From: Merluccius polli
Taxonomy: Eukaryota > Chordata > Actinopteri > Gadiformes > Merlucciidae
DNA length: 64,000 nt
Direction of reading: 5' to 3'
Assembly (NCBI GenBank): GCA_030340625.1
Contig: JAOPHQ010004851.1
Coordinates: forward strand, 198,501 to 262,500
Shown: one piece after another, positions 48,101-60,059 of the stretch
Layout: each line of letters begins with the position of its first letter
Position numbering within the stretch: position 1 is the first letter of the stretch
Notes under the pieces: generated by a model
What the model was told of the DNA's origin: nothing
The model's database searches: none
The model's input: the letters and a program-made list of their open reading frames with translations, nothing else
Made by a program: the position numbers and the translations under genes

Positions 48101-50391
48101 GCAAGTGGAGGACAAAGATTTATGCGCATAGACTTCTTACTAAACATTATTTGGCTGTATTTTCACAAATATATATATATTTTGTATATAATTAATTGAG
48201 CTGTATGTGCTCGTACGTTCTTACATGTTGCAATATAAGATGGGGGAACCAGGTTTTTGCTATTCATTTGGATAATGCTTTAGCTTGTGTATGTCTATAT
48301 TGTTTATAGGACCAGGCCTCATATCAGTACTGCTGGTAAGAACACAAGGGGCTGCATTCCATCTCTCTGTGTGTTTCCCTTACGAAGGTCCTTCAGAAAC
48401 CCGGGGTGACCATCTCCTTCGTCATTCCCTCACTGGTCGGTCTGGATAAGATGCTGGAGAGCCGGCCCACCAGCTACACCCACTTTTCCAAGGCCCTGCG
48501 CTCAGGCCTCCAGAGCCACCTCCAGCCCCTCATCCTCCAGAGAGACCTGATCCTGGCCACCGTCCTCGACCCCAGGATCAAGCTCCAGGTGAACTCTTAC
48601 CGACCAGCAGCTCGTAGCTCTGGTGCTGTTGAATAGATTCAATGACGAAATGATGGCAATGGGAGTTTTTTTTGGTTTAATTTATTTCACTTTTTTTTAT
48701 CACTTGTAGAGTGGTATTTCTTTGATTATCTTGAAATAATAGCATTCAATAGTTTTGAAAAGTAAAAGCAACAAACAATATAACTAAACCCAATATAAAC
48801 TCACTGAAAGTCAACATACACACACCACCTTAGCTAGCAAATATTATCCTAAGGGGAAAACTGATCAACATCCAACCCAGTGTTTCCCATACATTGATTT
48901 ATTTGTGGCGGCCCGCCACAATATCAACATTGACCGCCACATATTGATTTTATTTTTTCTAACTATTTAAAATCGGTAAAATCTTAGAGCTGCGCGCAGC
49001 GCATCAGCCCCTCCCCCCGCTTTTGCTCTGTCTAGCTCTCTCTCGGACCCGTCTGTGAATAGCCCCTCCTCCTCTCCCTCCTTCTTGCGTATGAACACTC
49101 AATGTTCAAACACAAGAAGGATGGTTTTTCCTGAAAGTCTGTGATTTATGCGAAAAAACGCAGAAAATCAAACCTATTCTGAAAACTTTAATGACGGACG
49201 AAAGTTTCGGAGTCGGTGTGTAAACGTGATGACGAAAAATACGGACTTGGTGTGCAAAGGCTTAATGTAGGGTGACCAGACGTCCTCTTTTGCCCGGACA
49301 TGTCCTCTTTTTGAGAACATAGCCTTTTCTGTGAGCTTTTAATTGGTCAGTCTGCACCTCAGTAGCGCGAGCAGCTTCCTTGTTTATCAAAGAGAGCGCA
49401 TGTACCGGCGGCATCTCTGCAGCTACGCCGAAACATAAATGCAAGTTCACGGATGACTTTTTTTGAAATGTTTTATTTTTTTATTATTTTTTTAGGTTAT
49501 TGTTTTATAGGGACAAACATTGAAAACGTTTACTTTAGGCCTGTATTTTCTGTGCGTTTGCACTTTGAGGCAGTGTTTTTTCTATTTTCTATGTTAGTGT
49601 TGTTAAGGGCCAATAAAGCTCATTTTCATATCTAGTCACCATGTGGACACATTTGTATGTGAACATGTGATACACTACGCCCCCTCCGGGGAGGTTACCA
49701 CCACAAATAGAATCTGATTCTGTGGGAAACACTGCAACCATACATCATTTGATTTCAGACAACCAAAACCAACTTTGTCAGCAAAAACCTAATCATCATT
49801 GTTGCTTTGCAGCCGTTCCCCGACATCAAGAATGAAAGCGAGGCGTCATTCCTGACGATCCCGTCCAAATCCCGGATCCAGTCCATGCTGGAGACGGTGC
49901 TTGAGGACACGGAGGCCTCGGCCTCCCCCGCGGCAGTCACCGAGGAAGAGGAGGAGGAGGAGGAGGGAGAGGAGCTGATGACCAGTGAGGAAAAAGCCCT
50001 AAAGCGTGTGTCCGCGTCCTCCAGTCCTTCCGGACCACCCGCCGAGTCAGCAAAGCTCTCGGAGCTGGAGGGCTACCTGTCCGAGCCCCTGCTGGAAGGC
50101 GACTCGCCCTTACTGTTCTGGAAGGCCGCCCAGAGGTTCCCCAGGCTCCAGAACATGGCCAGGACGCTGCTCGCCATCCCGGCCACGTCGGGGGGCTTCC
50201 AGCGCCTTTACCCCATGGCGGCGAGCATTGTCAAGGCCAAGAGGAGCCGGCTGCCCCCGCACACCACCGAGAGGCTCCTCCTCTTCAGGGAATCCATAAG
50301 GAGGAAGCAAGAAGCCCCAAGGGGCCACAAAGCACTGATTTCACTGTTGTCAAGACAAAATTCTGGTAACTTGCAAAGAAGTTTGGTATGA
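42145..50391 (+). CDS. Myb (R1R2R3) - hAT transposase fusion protein, about 992 aa
   Basis: Coding exons, all phase-matched: 42145-42240, 42406-42474, 43000-43092, 43368-43588, 44549-44669, 44908-44961, 45170-45678, 45989-46532, 46845-47093, 47405-47647, 48388-48588, 49813-50391 (TGA 50389-50391). Start ATG 42145 (A at -3, G at +4); in-frame ATG 42115 is an alternative. Residues 26-176 are three Myb repeats with all nine tryptophans (28, 47, 66; 79, 99, 118; 131, 150, 169) and B-Myb-type LGKQCRERWHNHLNP and TDNAIKNHWNSTI. Residues 222-325 are KP(E/A)(E/K)DK repeats. From about 365 the body is ZBED/hAT-like: AEDMLPLSFVEGAGFRSF, HVTFDLW (D459), HMCRWNSLMMSMRRLVD, LATVLDPRIKLQ, and FWKAAQRFPRLQNMARTLLA IPATS (from 902). 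No BED finger and no B-Myb C-terminal region are seen. Probably a DNA-binding nuclear protein; function inferred. Confidence 0.85.
43738..44489. mobile_element. MITE with GGGCCTCATTCAC ends, 752 bp
   Basis: The left end GGGCCTCATTCACCAATA and right end TTTGTGAATGAGGCCC are inverted, and TTCTTAAGAA words pair further in. ATT flanks both ends, consistent with a 3-bp duplication of PIF/Harbinger type. It fills most of the intron before the exon at 44549, leaving 59 bases to that exon. Confidence 0.7.
45170..45495 (+). repeat. Coding minisatellite of 15-bp GAGGAGGACAAGCCG units
   Basis: Units encode PEEDK, LEEDK and later PAKDK, so the first half is acidic and the second lysine/alanine rich. It lies wholly inside the 45170-45678 exon and forms the linker between the Myb and hAT parts. 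One unit is shortened (PEDK) without breaking the frame. Confidence 0.9.
48878..49734. mobile_element. hAT-like non-autonomous element with CAGTGTTTCCCA ends
   Basis: CAGTGTTTCCCA at 48878 and TGGGAAACACTG ending at 49734 are exact inverted ends. Flanks share CAACC, but a clean 8-bp duplication is not evident. Inside, 49265-49640 (GGTGACCAGACGTCCTCTTT onward) looks like a second nested repeat. It sits in the last intron of the Myb-hAT gene. Confidence 0.7.
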
Positions 50392-51560
50392 AAGCCTGAA
50401 TTGCTACTGACTACAGCCAGACTGGTTGCTGTTCCATGAGATACAACTGTGTAGGTGGACAAAATGGATTCTGGACATCAGGTTGGTTTGGAGAGAAATG
50501 AAATGAACAATCATATCTTTAGTTGCTTCTTCAAACAATGGTATCTTATGTGTACTGCTTATGTTGCTAGATTTTCCCTCTTTTGGCCTTTATATTTATT
50601 GACAACAAATCAAAAGCGAGGAGCAGAGGCAGGAAACACTGTAACACAGAAGAAAAGGGTTTCAGGTCCCCTAGCTTTCTTTAAGTATCTGAATTCATCT
50701 GTGAATCTTGATCTTAAATCTTTTTTTACCTGACCTCCTGGAACATATCAGTCTTTATTGTGGGCTCTTCGGAACCGTGTCATACTACAATTATTATGTA
50801 GTTTTATCTGACCAGTTGTCATTGATCAATTGTCCGGCTCAACCATTGAGGTTTTTTATACTGTTGCTAAATGCTGGAAGCGAGAGTTGGAAGAGACGTG
50901 GTGGCATATTACTGGTGAGTGTTGATCCATTCAGCAGTCACCATAATCATCAACAAATGTTCCTTAGGCTGTGGGCTGTCCCTCAGTTTTCTGCCTTTTA
51001 CAGTGAATGTATAGTTGGTCCTTTTTGAGAGTGAAGTCATAGATCATAAATGTATACTGAAATACATACCTCTGTAATGGTATCTCGATGCCTCATCTGC
51101 GGAAGGCCAAATTATGAGTGTTGGTTTTTCAGCTTTCTTGTGTGCAAAATGTCTGTGTATATAATCCCAATTTCCATGGATCAGAGTTACAGAGTAACAG
51201 TTATTTTATAATTGAGTATATGTTTAAAACGATGGCTATTCCTGAAAGAGTATTTGATTAAGCATTATGGAGTAGCAGTCAATTCACAGTTGAGTTTGTG
51301 CCTTTTGTGTCTTATTTTAACTTTTATTTTACATTATATCAATCCACCAAATTGGATTGGATACATACTTTATACAATCCAACTCAAACTGAAATGCAGA
51401 TGTTCTGTGAATTTCTAATTAGAGAGAGAGAGAGAGAAAGATTAAAATGGCATAGACTATATTTGTTGAGTGTTATTTTGCGATAAGATCCTTGTTGGTG
51501 AATGTAAAGAAGGTGGACAAGGCAATTCAGTAATGTACAAATAAAATATTTTACGATTAT
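50392..51560 (+). other. Myb-hAT gene 3' UTR
   Basis: AATAAA at 51540-51545 is a good polyadenylation signal. A GA run lies at 51420-51437. No other gene is seen. Confidence 0.6.
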
Positions 51561-51639
51561 TTTACTTTACTTTGGTGTTTGTGATTTGTTTTATAATGAG
51601 GTTGTTTCACCTATGGTTTCACCCTCCTGTTTCTACGAC

Positions 51640-52029
51640 ATGAGTGTGGTTTACACTTTCGCGTCGCTTTCCGTAGTTTCCGCCCTCCCTCGCAGCCCAT
51701 TGGCTGAACCAGGACTACGTCACACCAAAACATTCCGTGACACGGCAACTACTTCCGGAATCGAGCCCTTTTCCTACCGTGTGCACGTTGGGGCAACATG
51801 CCGGTCAACATTTTACCTAAAACTACACACACGAAGCAAAAAACATCGATTTACGTAACGGACCTTAAAGCCGGTACGTCGACGACGCACATTCAAGTCA
51901 ACACCATCCCGTGAAAGGCGGCCATTTTTTAAAGGTAGCGACACCACCAACTCGACACATCGTCCGGGGGGGTGGGGGGGGGGGGAAACACGTGCTGTAT
52001 AAACGTGTTACCCTCTGTCTAAAAAAATC
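51640..52029 (+). promoter_or_regulatory. nsun5: nsun5 promoter and 5' UTR
   Basis: The words CCCATTGGCTG (CCAAT box, reversed, about 51697), TACGTCAC (CRE-like, about 51717) and ACTTCCGGAA (ETS, 51751-51760) lie 270-330 bases before the start codon. This is typical of a housekeeping promoter. A G-rich run is at 51965-51985. Confidence 0.55.
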
Positions 52030-55000
52030 ATGGCGTTATACGCGAAAGCCGCGGACATCCTGGAGAAGGCGGAGCAGAAGCAGGGCGCCGTGAAGACGTT
52101 GGTCTACGACAGCAAGTTCGCCAACGTCAAGCAGCTGTTCGCGCTGGTGTGCGAGACGCAGAAGTACTCCTCCGTCCTGGCGGAGCTCATCGAGGCCACC
52201 AAGCTGCTGAAGCAGACCAAGGTGAAGATGAGCCAGGCCAAGGTCCTGGTCTACGACCTGCTCATCGGCCAGGGGTTGAAGTGCGGCGGGCCCTGGAAGG
52301 TGATGATGATGAAGCACCGCGCCCGCCTGGAGGCGGCGCTGGCCCGCATGAAGATCAAGCGCAAGGTGACCCGGAACAAGGATCTGCTGCCCTCTGGCGT
52401 CCAGGCGGCGGAGGACGGCGTCCATCTCCCCAGGTACGTGCGTGTGAACACCCTCAAGACCACGGTGGACGACGCCGTGGACTACTTCAAGAGGGACGGC
52501 TTCGCCTACCTGGGCCAGGCCAACCGCCCGGACGACCTGGAGCTGAAGGCCAAGAGCTTCGTGCGGGACCTGCACCTCCCGGACCTGCTGGTCTTCGCCC
52601 CCAAGACCGAGTTCCACGAGCACTTCCTGTACAAGGCGGGCCACATCATCCTGCAGGACAAGGCGAGCTGTCTCCCCGCCTTCCTCCTGGACCCGGCGTC
52701 CGGCGGCCACGTCGTGGACGCCTGCGCTGCCCCCGGCAACAAGACCGGCCACCTGGCCGCCATCATGAAGAACAAGGGCAAGCTGTTTGCCTTCGACTTG
52801 GACGCCAAGCGCCTGTCCACCATGTCCACGCTCCTGCTGCGCGCCGGCGTCACCTGTCATCAGCTGGCCAACCGGGACTTCCTGAAGGTGGACACGGCAG
52901 ACCCCGAGTATAAAGACGTGGAGTACGTCCTCCTGGACCCGTCGTGTAGTGGATCAGGTATGGGACTCTTATTTTGAAAAGCACCTCTTCAATTCTGTTC
53001 CACAGTACAATGACTTTGTTGTGTTCCACTGTCTCCCTGTGTCCAGGTATGGTGTGCCTGGGGAAGGACTCCTCGTCCCCCGACCAGGAGAAGGAGCAGC
53101 GGCGGCTGGCCAACCTGGCTGCTTTCCAGCTGCGGTGTCTGAACCACGCCCTGAGGTTCCCCCGCCTCCAGCGTCTGGTCTACTCCACCTGCTCCGTCCA
53201 CGCCGAGGAGAACGAGAAGGTCGTGGCCGCCTGTCTGCAGCAGAACCCCGGCTTCAGGTAACTGCCTACGTGTTGACATACTATAATGGAAATCAGCGGA
53301 CACTTTTATCCAAAGCCATTTGCGGTGGATTTTCTTTTCTCTATTACTTTTGTCATTAATGAGCAGGTAGGGGTTGGGCATCTTGGCTCAAGGATGCCTA
53401 CAGGTAGACTGTGTGGACTTTGGGGTTTGAACTCAGAACCTTTCGGCTGGGAGTCAGTCAAACACCCACTTAGACTATCCGGCCCCTTATACTGAACCAT
53501 ATGTTCATTTGTGTTTGTGGACCCGCTGGGTGCATTTCTGCATTTCTGCAGTAGTCACATACATAGTTATATTCACTTTGACACTATTTCATATATATAT
53601 GGTAAAATGTGTAAAAGGTCGGTGTCAGGACCATAGCGAAGTAAATAAGCACAGGCGTGATGTCCTGGCATTGTGAATGAAAGCATTTGTTTACTACAAT
53701 GTCCCAATGCGTCACAATATGCTTTTTGTCATCAGATCTCAGTACTTCTTCAAGGTCTCACTTGTAGTTTCACCTGAGTTCAGCCTCAGATCAACTTAAG
53801 ATTGTGGGTCTCCACACCTCCTCTCCTTGTGCCCTACAGGTTGGTGCACCTCCTCCCCCAGTGGAAGGAGAGGGGTCTCGAGCCATTCACCCAGTGCCTG
53901 CGAGCCAGCCCCACCAAGACGCTCACCCATGGCTTCTTTGTGGCTCTGCTGGAGAGACACAGTGGAGCCGTATCCACAGCACCACCGAGCCAAGAGGAAA
54001 CCGTCATGTAAGTATCTGAACTAGGGAGGCAGGATAATGATTTCGTTTCAACCTATATGATAACCAATAATTACCAGCTTCTCATTGCCGATAACCGATT
54101 AGATAACCGATAAGTTAATAACCTGTAGTTTGTGAAAATTTGCGATTTTGTTATTAATTGCGTTAGCCTTTGGGCTGTCTCTAGAAAACTTCCGGCAGTT
54201 TTCAAATTCCTGTTGAATAGGTACTACCGCACTAGGTTTTTTGTGTGTGCGCTAGCATTTATAAGTCACGTGACACGTGAGATTTGTGGTGTTAAAAATA
54301 GTAGACTTTTTCCCTCCTCTTGGAACCCTAGCTGAACATGTATTGCAAATAGCAATCATGCTGTTGTCCTCTGCAACTGTGAAAAACGGTCAAACCGGCG
54401 ATGGCTGTTGCTCCCTTTGATCTACTATGCCCACACGGCGTGGCTCTACTCAGGTGCAGAAGTTTGATGTCATGAATGGGACAACAGCGCGCAACGCTTC
54501 TTGAGCCCTATGGTGAAGCCAATGTAAGCAATATTGGCTTTATATTATCGGCTCTATTTATCAGCAAAAATGTAATTATCGGAATAATGCATAATAATAC
54601 AAATTTCCCATTATTGGCCGATAATTTATCGGATGCGATATATATTGTGATCCCTAATCTGAACCCTAAAACTAATGTAATTAGTTCATTTAAAATTGCA
54701 ATACCAATCCCTAAAAACAATAGAGAATTCAGTGAATAATCGTGTACACACACAAGGATCATTCATTGGCCATTTACCCTAAAACATTAAAGGGGCTATA
54801 GACGATGTATTTAGCCACAAGATGTCGCACTAGAGCACCAGCATCTCAAACCACAACCATTGGGAGTGTTCTTCACCTTCTTAACTCATCTCATGCACGG
54901 TGCGTGCGTTATCATGAATGCGCGGCCGGCCTGGCTACCAAAACAAAGCAAATAGAAGCTCAGATTACAACACACACAGAGGGAGTGTGCCTTCGTTCTC

Positions 55001-55442
55001 TGGTCAGGACGCCATTACTCCACTATATCTCTACACAGCCAATAGTTGTTTGCTGCTATATTAATGTTCAGGATATCGTCTATAGCCCCTTTAAGCATGC
55101 TAAAACTAAACTAAAACCCAAGTTATCCAGAAGCATCTTCAATCGGTCCTTCTCTCCACCAGCAGTATGCCCAGCCCGGAAGTGACATCAGTCACTCCAT
55201 CTGAGGAGGCTGAGGAGAAGCCAGCTGTGGTACCCCCAGAGGCCCAGAGAAACAGTGACTCGGAGGAGGAGGAGATGATGGAGGAGGAGGAGGCGGAGAT
55301 GAAGATGGAGGTCAAAACAAATCAAGTTGAAGGACAGGTCAAGACTGGCGATGGGGCCCCCGGGACCAAGAAGAAGAGGAAGAAAAAGAAGAAGAAGAAG
55401 AAGAAGAAGACAACGACGTCAACACCAGCCAAAGTAGAATGA
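52030..55442 (+). CDS. nsun5: 28S rRNA (cytosine-C5)-methyltransferase NSUN5, with extended tail
   Basis: NSUN5 methylates a conserved cytosine of large-subunit rRNA in the nucleolus using SAM. Exons: 52030-52957, 53047-53257, 53840-54007, 55166-55442 (TGA 55440-55442); phases agree. Start MALYAKAADILEKAE matches the family N-terminus. SAM-binding motif: VVDACAAPGNKTGHLA. Motif IV is LLDPSCSGSG with Cys306; motif VI is VYSTCSVH with Cys358, the two-cysteine catalytic pair of m5C RNA methyltransferases. The last exon adds about 91 residues not present in human NSUN5 (429 aa): an acidic Glu-rich part followed by a KKRKKKKKKKK tract, probably nucleolar/RNA-binding. Its acceptor is CAGCAG (55160-55165), so a one-residue variant is possible. 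AATAAA at 55514-55519. Total about 527 aa. Confidence 0.95.
53385..53490 (+). repeat. SINE-like fragment in nsun5 intron
   Basis: GGCTCAAGGATGCCTACAGG and GGGGTTTGAACTCAGAACCT resemble a tRNA-derived SINE with a B-box-like GGTTTGAACTC. Similar text occurs near 62810. Confidence 0.45.
54030..54655. mobile_element. Probable non-autonomous DNA element in nsun5 intron 3
   Basis: CTAGGGAGGCAGGATAATGA near 54030 and the inverted-like ATATTGTGATCCCTAA at 54642-54657 bound AT-rich text with many GATAACCGAT/ATCGG words. Ends are imperfect and no duplication was fixed. Confidence 0.35.
54787..55094. mobile_element. TTAA-bounded MITE, 308 bp, in nsun5 intron 3
   Basis: TTAA + AGGGGCTATAGACGAT at the left and ATCGTCTATAGCCCCT + TTAA at the right are exact inverted ends. 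TTAA sites suggest a piggyBac-type origin. It ends about 70 bases before the last exon. Confidence 0.85.
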
Positions 55443-55519
55443 GAGGAAATTAAGAGACTGCATTCGTTGTGTTTGTGGGAGGGTCTGTCTGTCTATTGTT
55501 TTTGCAAGAGAAAAATAAA

Positions 55520-56349
55520 AGAAATACAGAAATGTACTGAGGTCTGTAATGTATTTTTTATTAATGGACCTTCTTAATGATGTATGAATTGACATTGGCT
55601 TTTTCACACTCCGCGTTAATACCGACTAAATGTCTTACTTTAAACACATTTTAAACAATGTATTGGCATAATGTTAGGCATTCCTCAATTAAAAACTGCG
55701 TGCGTCCGACTTCCATCACAAACGTCATCCATTGGAAAGTCTAATTTTGTAATTTATCATTCTTCTCAGTGCATACTGTGCAGGCTTGTGTCGGCGCTGG
55801 TCTCACCGTATTTGACGAGGCAGACAACTATCGACTTGCTCAGTTGGTATTTAGTAGGCAGTTTGACAGATGAGAACACTTGCTATACACTTGCTACACA
55901 CATGCATGAAAACCTTACAGTGGCGTATTCATTGATTTGACTCACAGCATTGATCCAGGTTCCTCACCTGGATTAATGAGGGGGTTTGTGGTTTTTAGCT
56001 TGTTTACTCAACAAGAAGAGACCAACTTACATTTAAAGTACCAAGCAGGAGGCTGTGGGAATTTTCATTTTGCATGTGTGGGTGTGGTAAAGTTGTGCCT
56101 AGACCTGTATTCATGAATACATTTTTTAGTTTTAGTGGCAACTATGGAAACTCATTCACTCTATCGCCGTTGCACTCTCTAGCGATTGCTCTCTCTCTCT
56201 CCCCCCCCCCTCCCTCTCTCCCCCTTCCTTCCTGGTGTGCATTAGATCTACGATGTAACCTTGATGTGTAGTGACAGTCTAATGGTACTGCCTGTGTCCT
56301 CAGGCAGTGATGTGGAATAATATCCTCAGAGAACAGACACCCTCTCCAC

Positions 56350-56444
<95 letters not shown>

Positions 56445-57770
56445 CTCCACCTACACACACACCCTATCTGCCCCCCCCCACCCACCCGCTCTCCACTTTC
56501 ACCCACACCTTCCAACTGCTTTCTCTCTCTTTTTTCGATAGTGTTGCATCACTTCACCCTCATCCTCTCACCCTCCACCAACACTACATGTGTTCCTATC
56601 CTGTCGTGTCTTTAGTCAGCATTCATTGTAAGCATCTGTCTCTACCTGCTTCAGTACGACCACATCTGAGGGGAAGGGAGACAGTAAAACACGTTTGCGG
56701 TGCTATTTACATAAATTGAAAATAATGGTGCCAAGAAATTTGATGTAAAACATGTGCAGTGCATTATATATTGGTCAAAAACGTGATTATTATATCGTAA
56801 GATAGTCTCATTTCCCTAATAACAATCTTTTTCAATATTTGTATCAACTAAGAATTGAATTTCGGTGACAAGGGAACAGCAAAATTAAGAATAAACCCCA
56901 AGAACGAGTCTGGGTTTACTGTGTAGTTATATCTAATGCAGACCCAAATATCTCAGTTTAATACTTACCGCTTGTACATCTATCCAGGCATGTGGACAGT
57001 GAAACCAGAAGTATTGCACCTGTCATACAAGCCGTGGATCCGTCCACTAGAGTGCAGTGTATGTCTTTAGAACAGAGACTGGGCTGGCGTTCGCTGTTGT
57101 CCACATCTACTACAGCTTGTAGTACATCTCTTAAGGTCATTTGATTTAAGGTACAAGCAGTGTAGTTTGCCTCACTTAATACTCTATTCGCGAACCAAGG
57201 CATATTGTGAATTTAACAATTGTATTGTAATATTGTAAACTTATTTAACATTGTGAACTTGGGGAGTCCACAGGAACCGAAACCGGGTGTTTTGACAAAG
57301 CTTTTTTGAACTCGGGTCTTCCTCAGTTGTGCATATGTTGGAGACGGTCTGGACCCATGCAGGTGGATTACCCGGGTCTCCTGAGTTACACATGGACCGG
57401 ACCCATTCACGCCTATGACTAGGTGTCAGCTGTAATATGCACATTGCTTCAGGGAACGGTTCTATGGCAGTGGTTCTCTCAAAATGGTGTAACATGGTGG
57501 TATTGTAAGATGGAGTGCTTTTCTGCACACCTCCCGCTCTCCTCTTCGCTCCTCTCTTTCTCTCACTCCCTCATATTCGCCCTCCCCTCCCCTCACTCCT
57601 GCCATCAGTCCTTAGGGTCTTTTTCATCTCAAACTTCCATCTTTGCACTGCCCTCACTGTGTCAGACTTTTTTTTTTGAAGATCCCTCTCTATCCTCCTT
57701 GATTCCCCCCCCCCCCACCACCACCACATTTCTGCTCCTTGCTCTTCTCCACCGCCACATCCTTATTTGG
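55520..57770. other. Intergenic, no gene recognised
   Basis: It holds a CA tract (56352-56440), CT-rich runs (56190-56230) and A/T-rich filler. A minus-strand open stretch 56958-57203 (starts MPWFANRVLSEANYTACT) has no recognised domain and no splice support. Poly-T and poly-C runs lie at 57668-57677 and 57707-57716. Confidence 0.5.
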
Positions 57771-57774
57771 ACGT

Positions 57775-58085
57775 TGGGGGTCCTAATTCCAGAGGGGCGG
57801 AGCTCTACTACACTAACGGCTCTCTGAATACATGAAGACGTAGACTCCTCCTCTCGGGTCGCCTTGGACGCCTTCCATCGTCCGAGGGAAGCGGCCGCTT
57901 CTATTGGCCAGCGAGGCCACCTGCTTTGTCTTGGGACCGCCCTGCAATGGGCGGAGTCATGTTGGCAGCCGCAGCAGCTGCGGCAGGGTGGGGTCAGGCG
58001 CTCCCGTGGCTGTGATTGGCTGTTGTAGGGCGGAGCGCGGGACGTAGTCGTGGTGTGGTAACGGCACCGCTGACTGCAGGGTGGA
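57775..58085. promoter_or_regulatory. CpG-rich island with GC and CCAAT boxes
   Basis: GGGCGG or its complement occurs near 57795, 57950 and 58028. ATTGG (CCAAT) words lie at 57902-57906 and 58014-58018. CpG is high compared with the flanks, and NotI-like GCGGCCGC is at 57891-57898. On the minus strand parts read as plausible protein (VPLPHHDYVPRSALQQPI; GGPKTKQVASLANRSGRF), so a coding exon is an alternative. No connected transcript can be traced. Confidence 0.4.
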
Positions 58086-58089
58086 GGTA

Positions 58090-58937
58090 GGGTTAGGATG
58101 GGGATGAGAACAGAAGAGGAACGTGGATGTGCGACAGAGTGAGAATGAATGAATGAGATGATAAAGAGAACAGTGGTTCTCAAGTTATTTGTATTAATGC
58201 ACCCCCTCCCAAGATATTGTTTCATCCAAGTACCCCTTTACCAGCGCAAACCAATTTTAGGAGGGACATTTTTTTAAATGAATATAAATAATGTATGTGC
58301 ATATTATTTGGTGAACATAAATATTAAACGGGCTTTGTTTATGTACGTTAGTATTCGGACACACTTAATATTTACCTTTTCCAAGCGCCCCCTGCAATCC
58401 TTCAAAGTACCCCTAGTGGTGCGCGTACCTCCGTTTGAGAACCACAGATATAGAAGATAGAAAATATGTCTTCATTTGATTTGGGTTTGATGCAATTTTC
58501 CTCCTTCCCCTCTACTCTTGTACTTTGCCTTACTTTTGTTTCCTTATATTTGCTTCTCAAGTTGTCACACACAACGTATTACACACATAATATGTATTAA
58601 TACACACAACACAATCCTAAAGCAGCCAATGGAAGTGAACCAGTGGCATTGCCTATTCACTCTGGCTGAACTCTGAAGTCAGAATTGTGTTTTAAGTGAT
58701 TACCAAGTTGTTTTAAGTGACGACTAAGTTGTGTGACATGCACAGGTTGTCATTATTATACTCTCTTGACTTAATGCTTGTAAAAAGAGATGTTGTGGTC
58801 TGATGTACGGTTTGTACAGGAACACACATCGTGTCCGATAGTAACACACATACATGGTTGCTTCTGATACAGTTTGACACGATAGAGTTCATATTCCTTT
58901 GTGTCTGTCAGACACGCCGTGAGGCGCGCGTGCGTGC

Positions 58938-58976
<39 letters not shown>

Positions 58977-59174
58977 ATTTGGGGGGGGGTTGGGTTTTGT
59001 TAGGGGGTCACTCGAGTGGAAGAAAGTGAGCAGCCCTGTAGCTCTCCAGCCCTGTCTGGCTCTCCAGTGTGACCGAAAGGCAACTAAATACACCCCAAAA
59101 AACACTTATGTATTATTCACACACACTTTTACAAATGTACACACACACACATATACATACATATATACATAGGC

Positions 59175-59231
<57 letters not shown>

Positions 59232-60059
59232 ATAAACACATCAAAGTATGGGTGTCAGTGCATGATTTCCAAGAGGCAAATATGTTGAATGATTTTATCT
59301 TTTCAGATTTGAGTTATCAAATAATGCTTCCAAGCAGAAGCATATCGTTAAGGGACAACAATACGAGGATTGTTCAGGAGATGTCGAGTATAGTCAATGA
59401 AACACATCATAAATAAAACACATATTTACATTATTATAACATTTTGATGAAGACAATGTATTATATTCAACGGCAGTCAGTCTTTAACGGCATTGGGTTT
59501 ATTAATGTCTTTTTAGACTCCTTTGAGACGAATGATTGTCCACATATGTTCATGTTGTTGCCATGACAGCTGGATGGACAGAGCAGACAGATGTCTGGAT
59601 GTCTGACAAATTATAATCTATATGTTTTCACCGCCTCCCCAACCCACCTCCCTCCCCCTCCCATACAGTATGCACACAGTAGGCACGCACACACAGACAC
59701 ACGCCAGCTTTGGCGTGTCAGCCAAAGCTGGCGTCCCCTGCTGCGTTGTAAGGCGTCCCCTGCTGCGTTACAGGGCCAGAGTTTGGAGGTCATGCCCAAT
59801 ATTACATCCATTCAGACGTGGCCGTGCTTCCCCAGCTGAGCCAATACTGTATGTACAGTATGGTGGACAAAGGACTGAGAGTACATGTCTTCTCTTGTGT
59901 CTTCTGTAGAGACACACACACAGACACACATAAGGACGCCACAGGCAAATTGGCTTTTTGTATTGTATCATTTTTATCATTGACTAGTCAGGATGTTATC
60001 GTTTTTACTGTTATTTGGTTTTCCATTATCACTTAATCATAATTAAATCTATATTTAGG

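Noticed and set aside
52036..52860. 274-codon minus-strand frame and 254-codon plus alternative frame
   Set aside because: Shadows of the GC-rich first nsun5 exon, whose own frame matches a known enzyme throughout.
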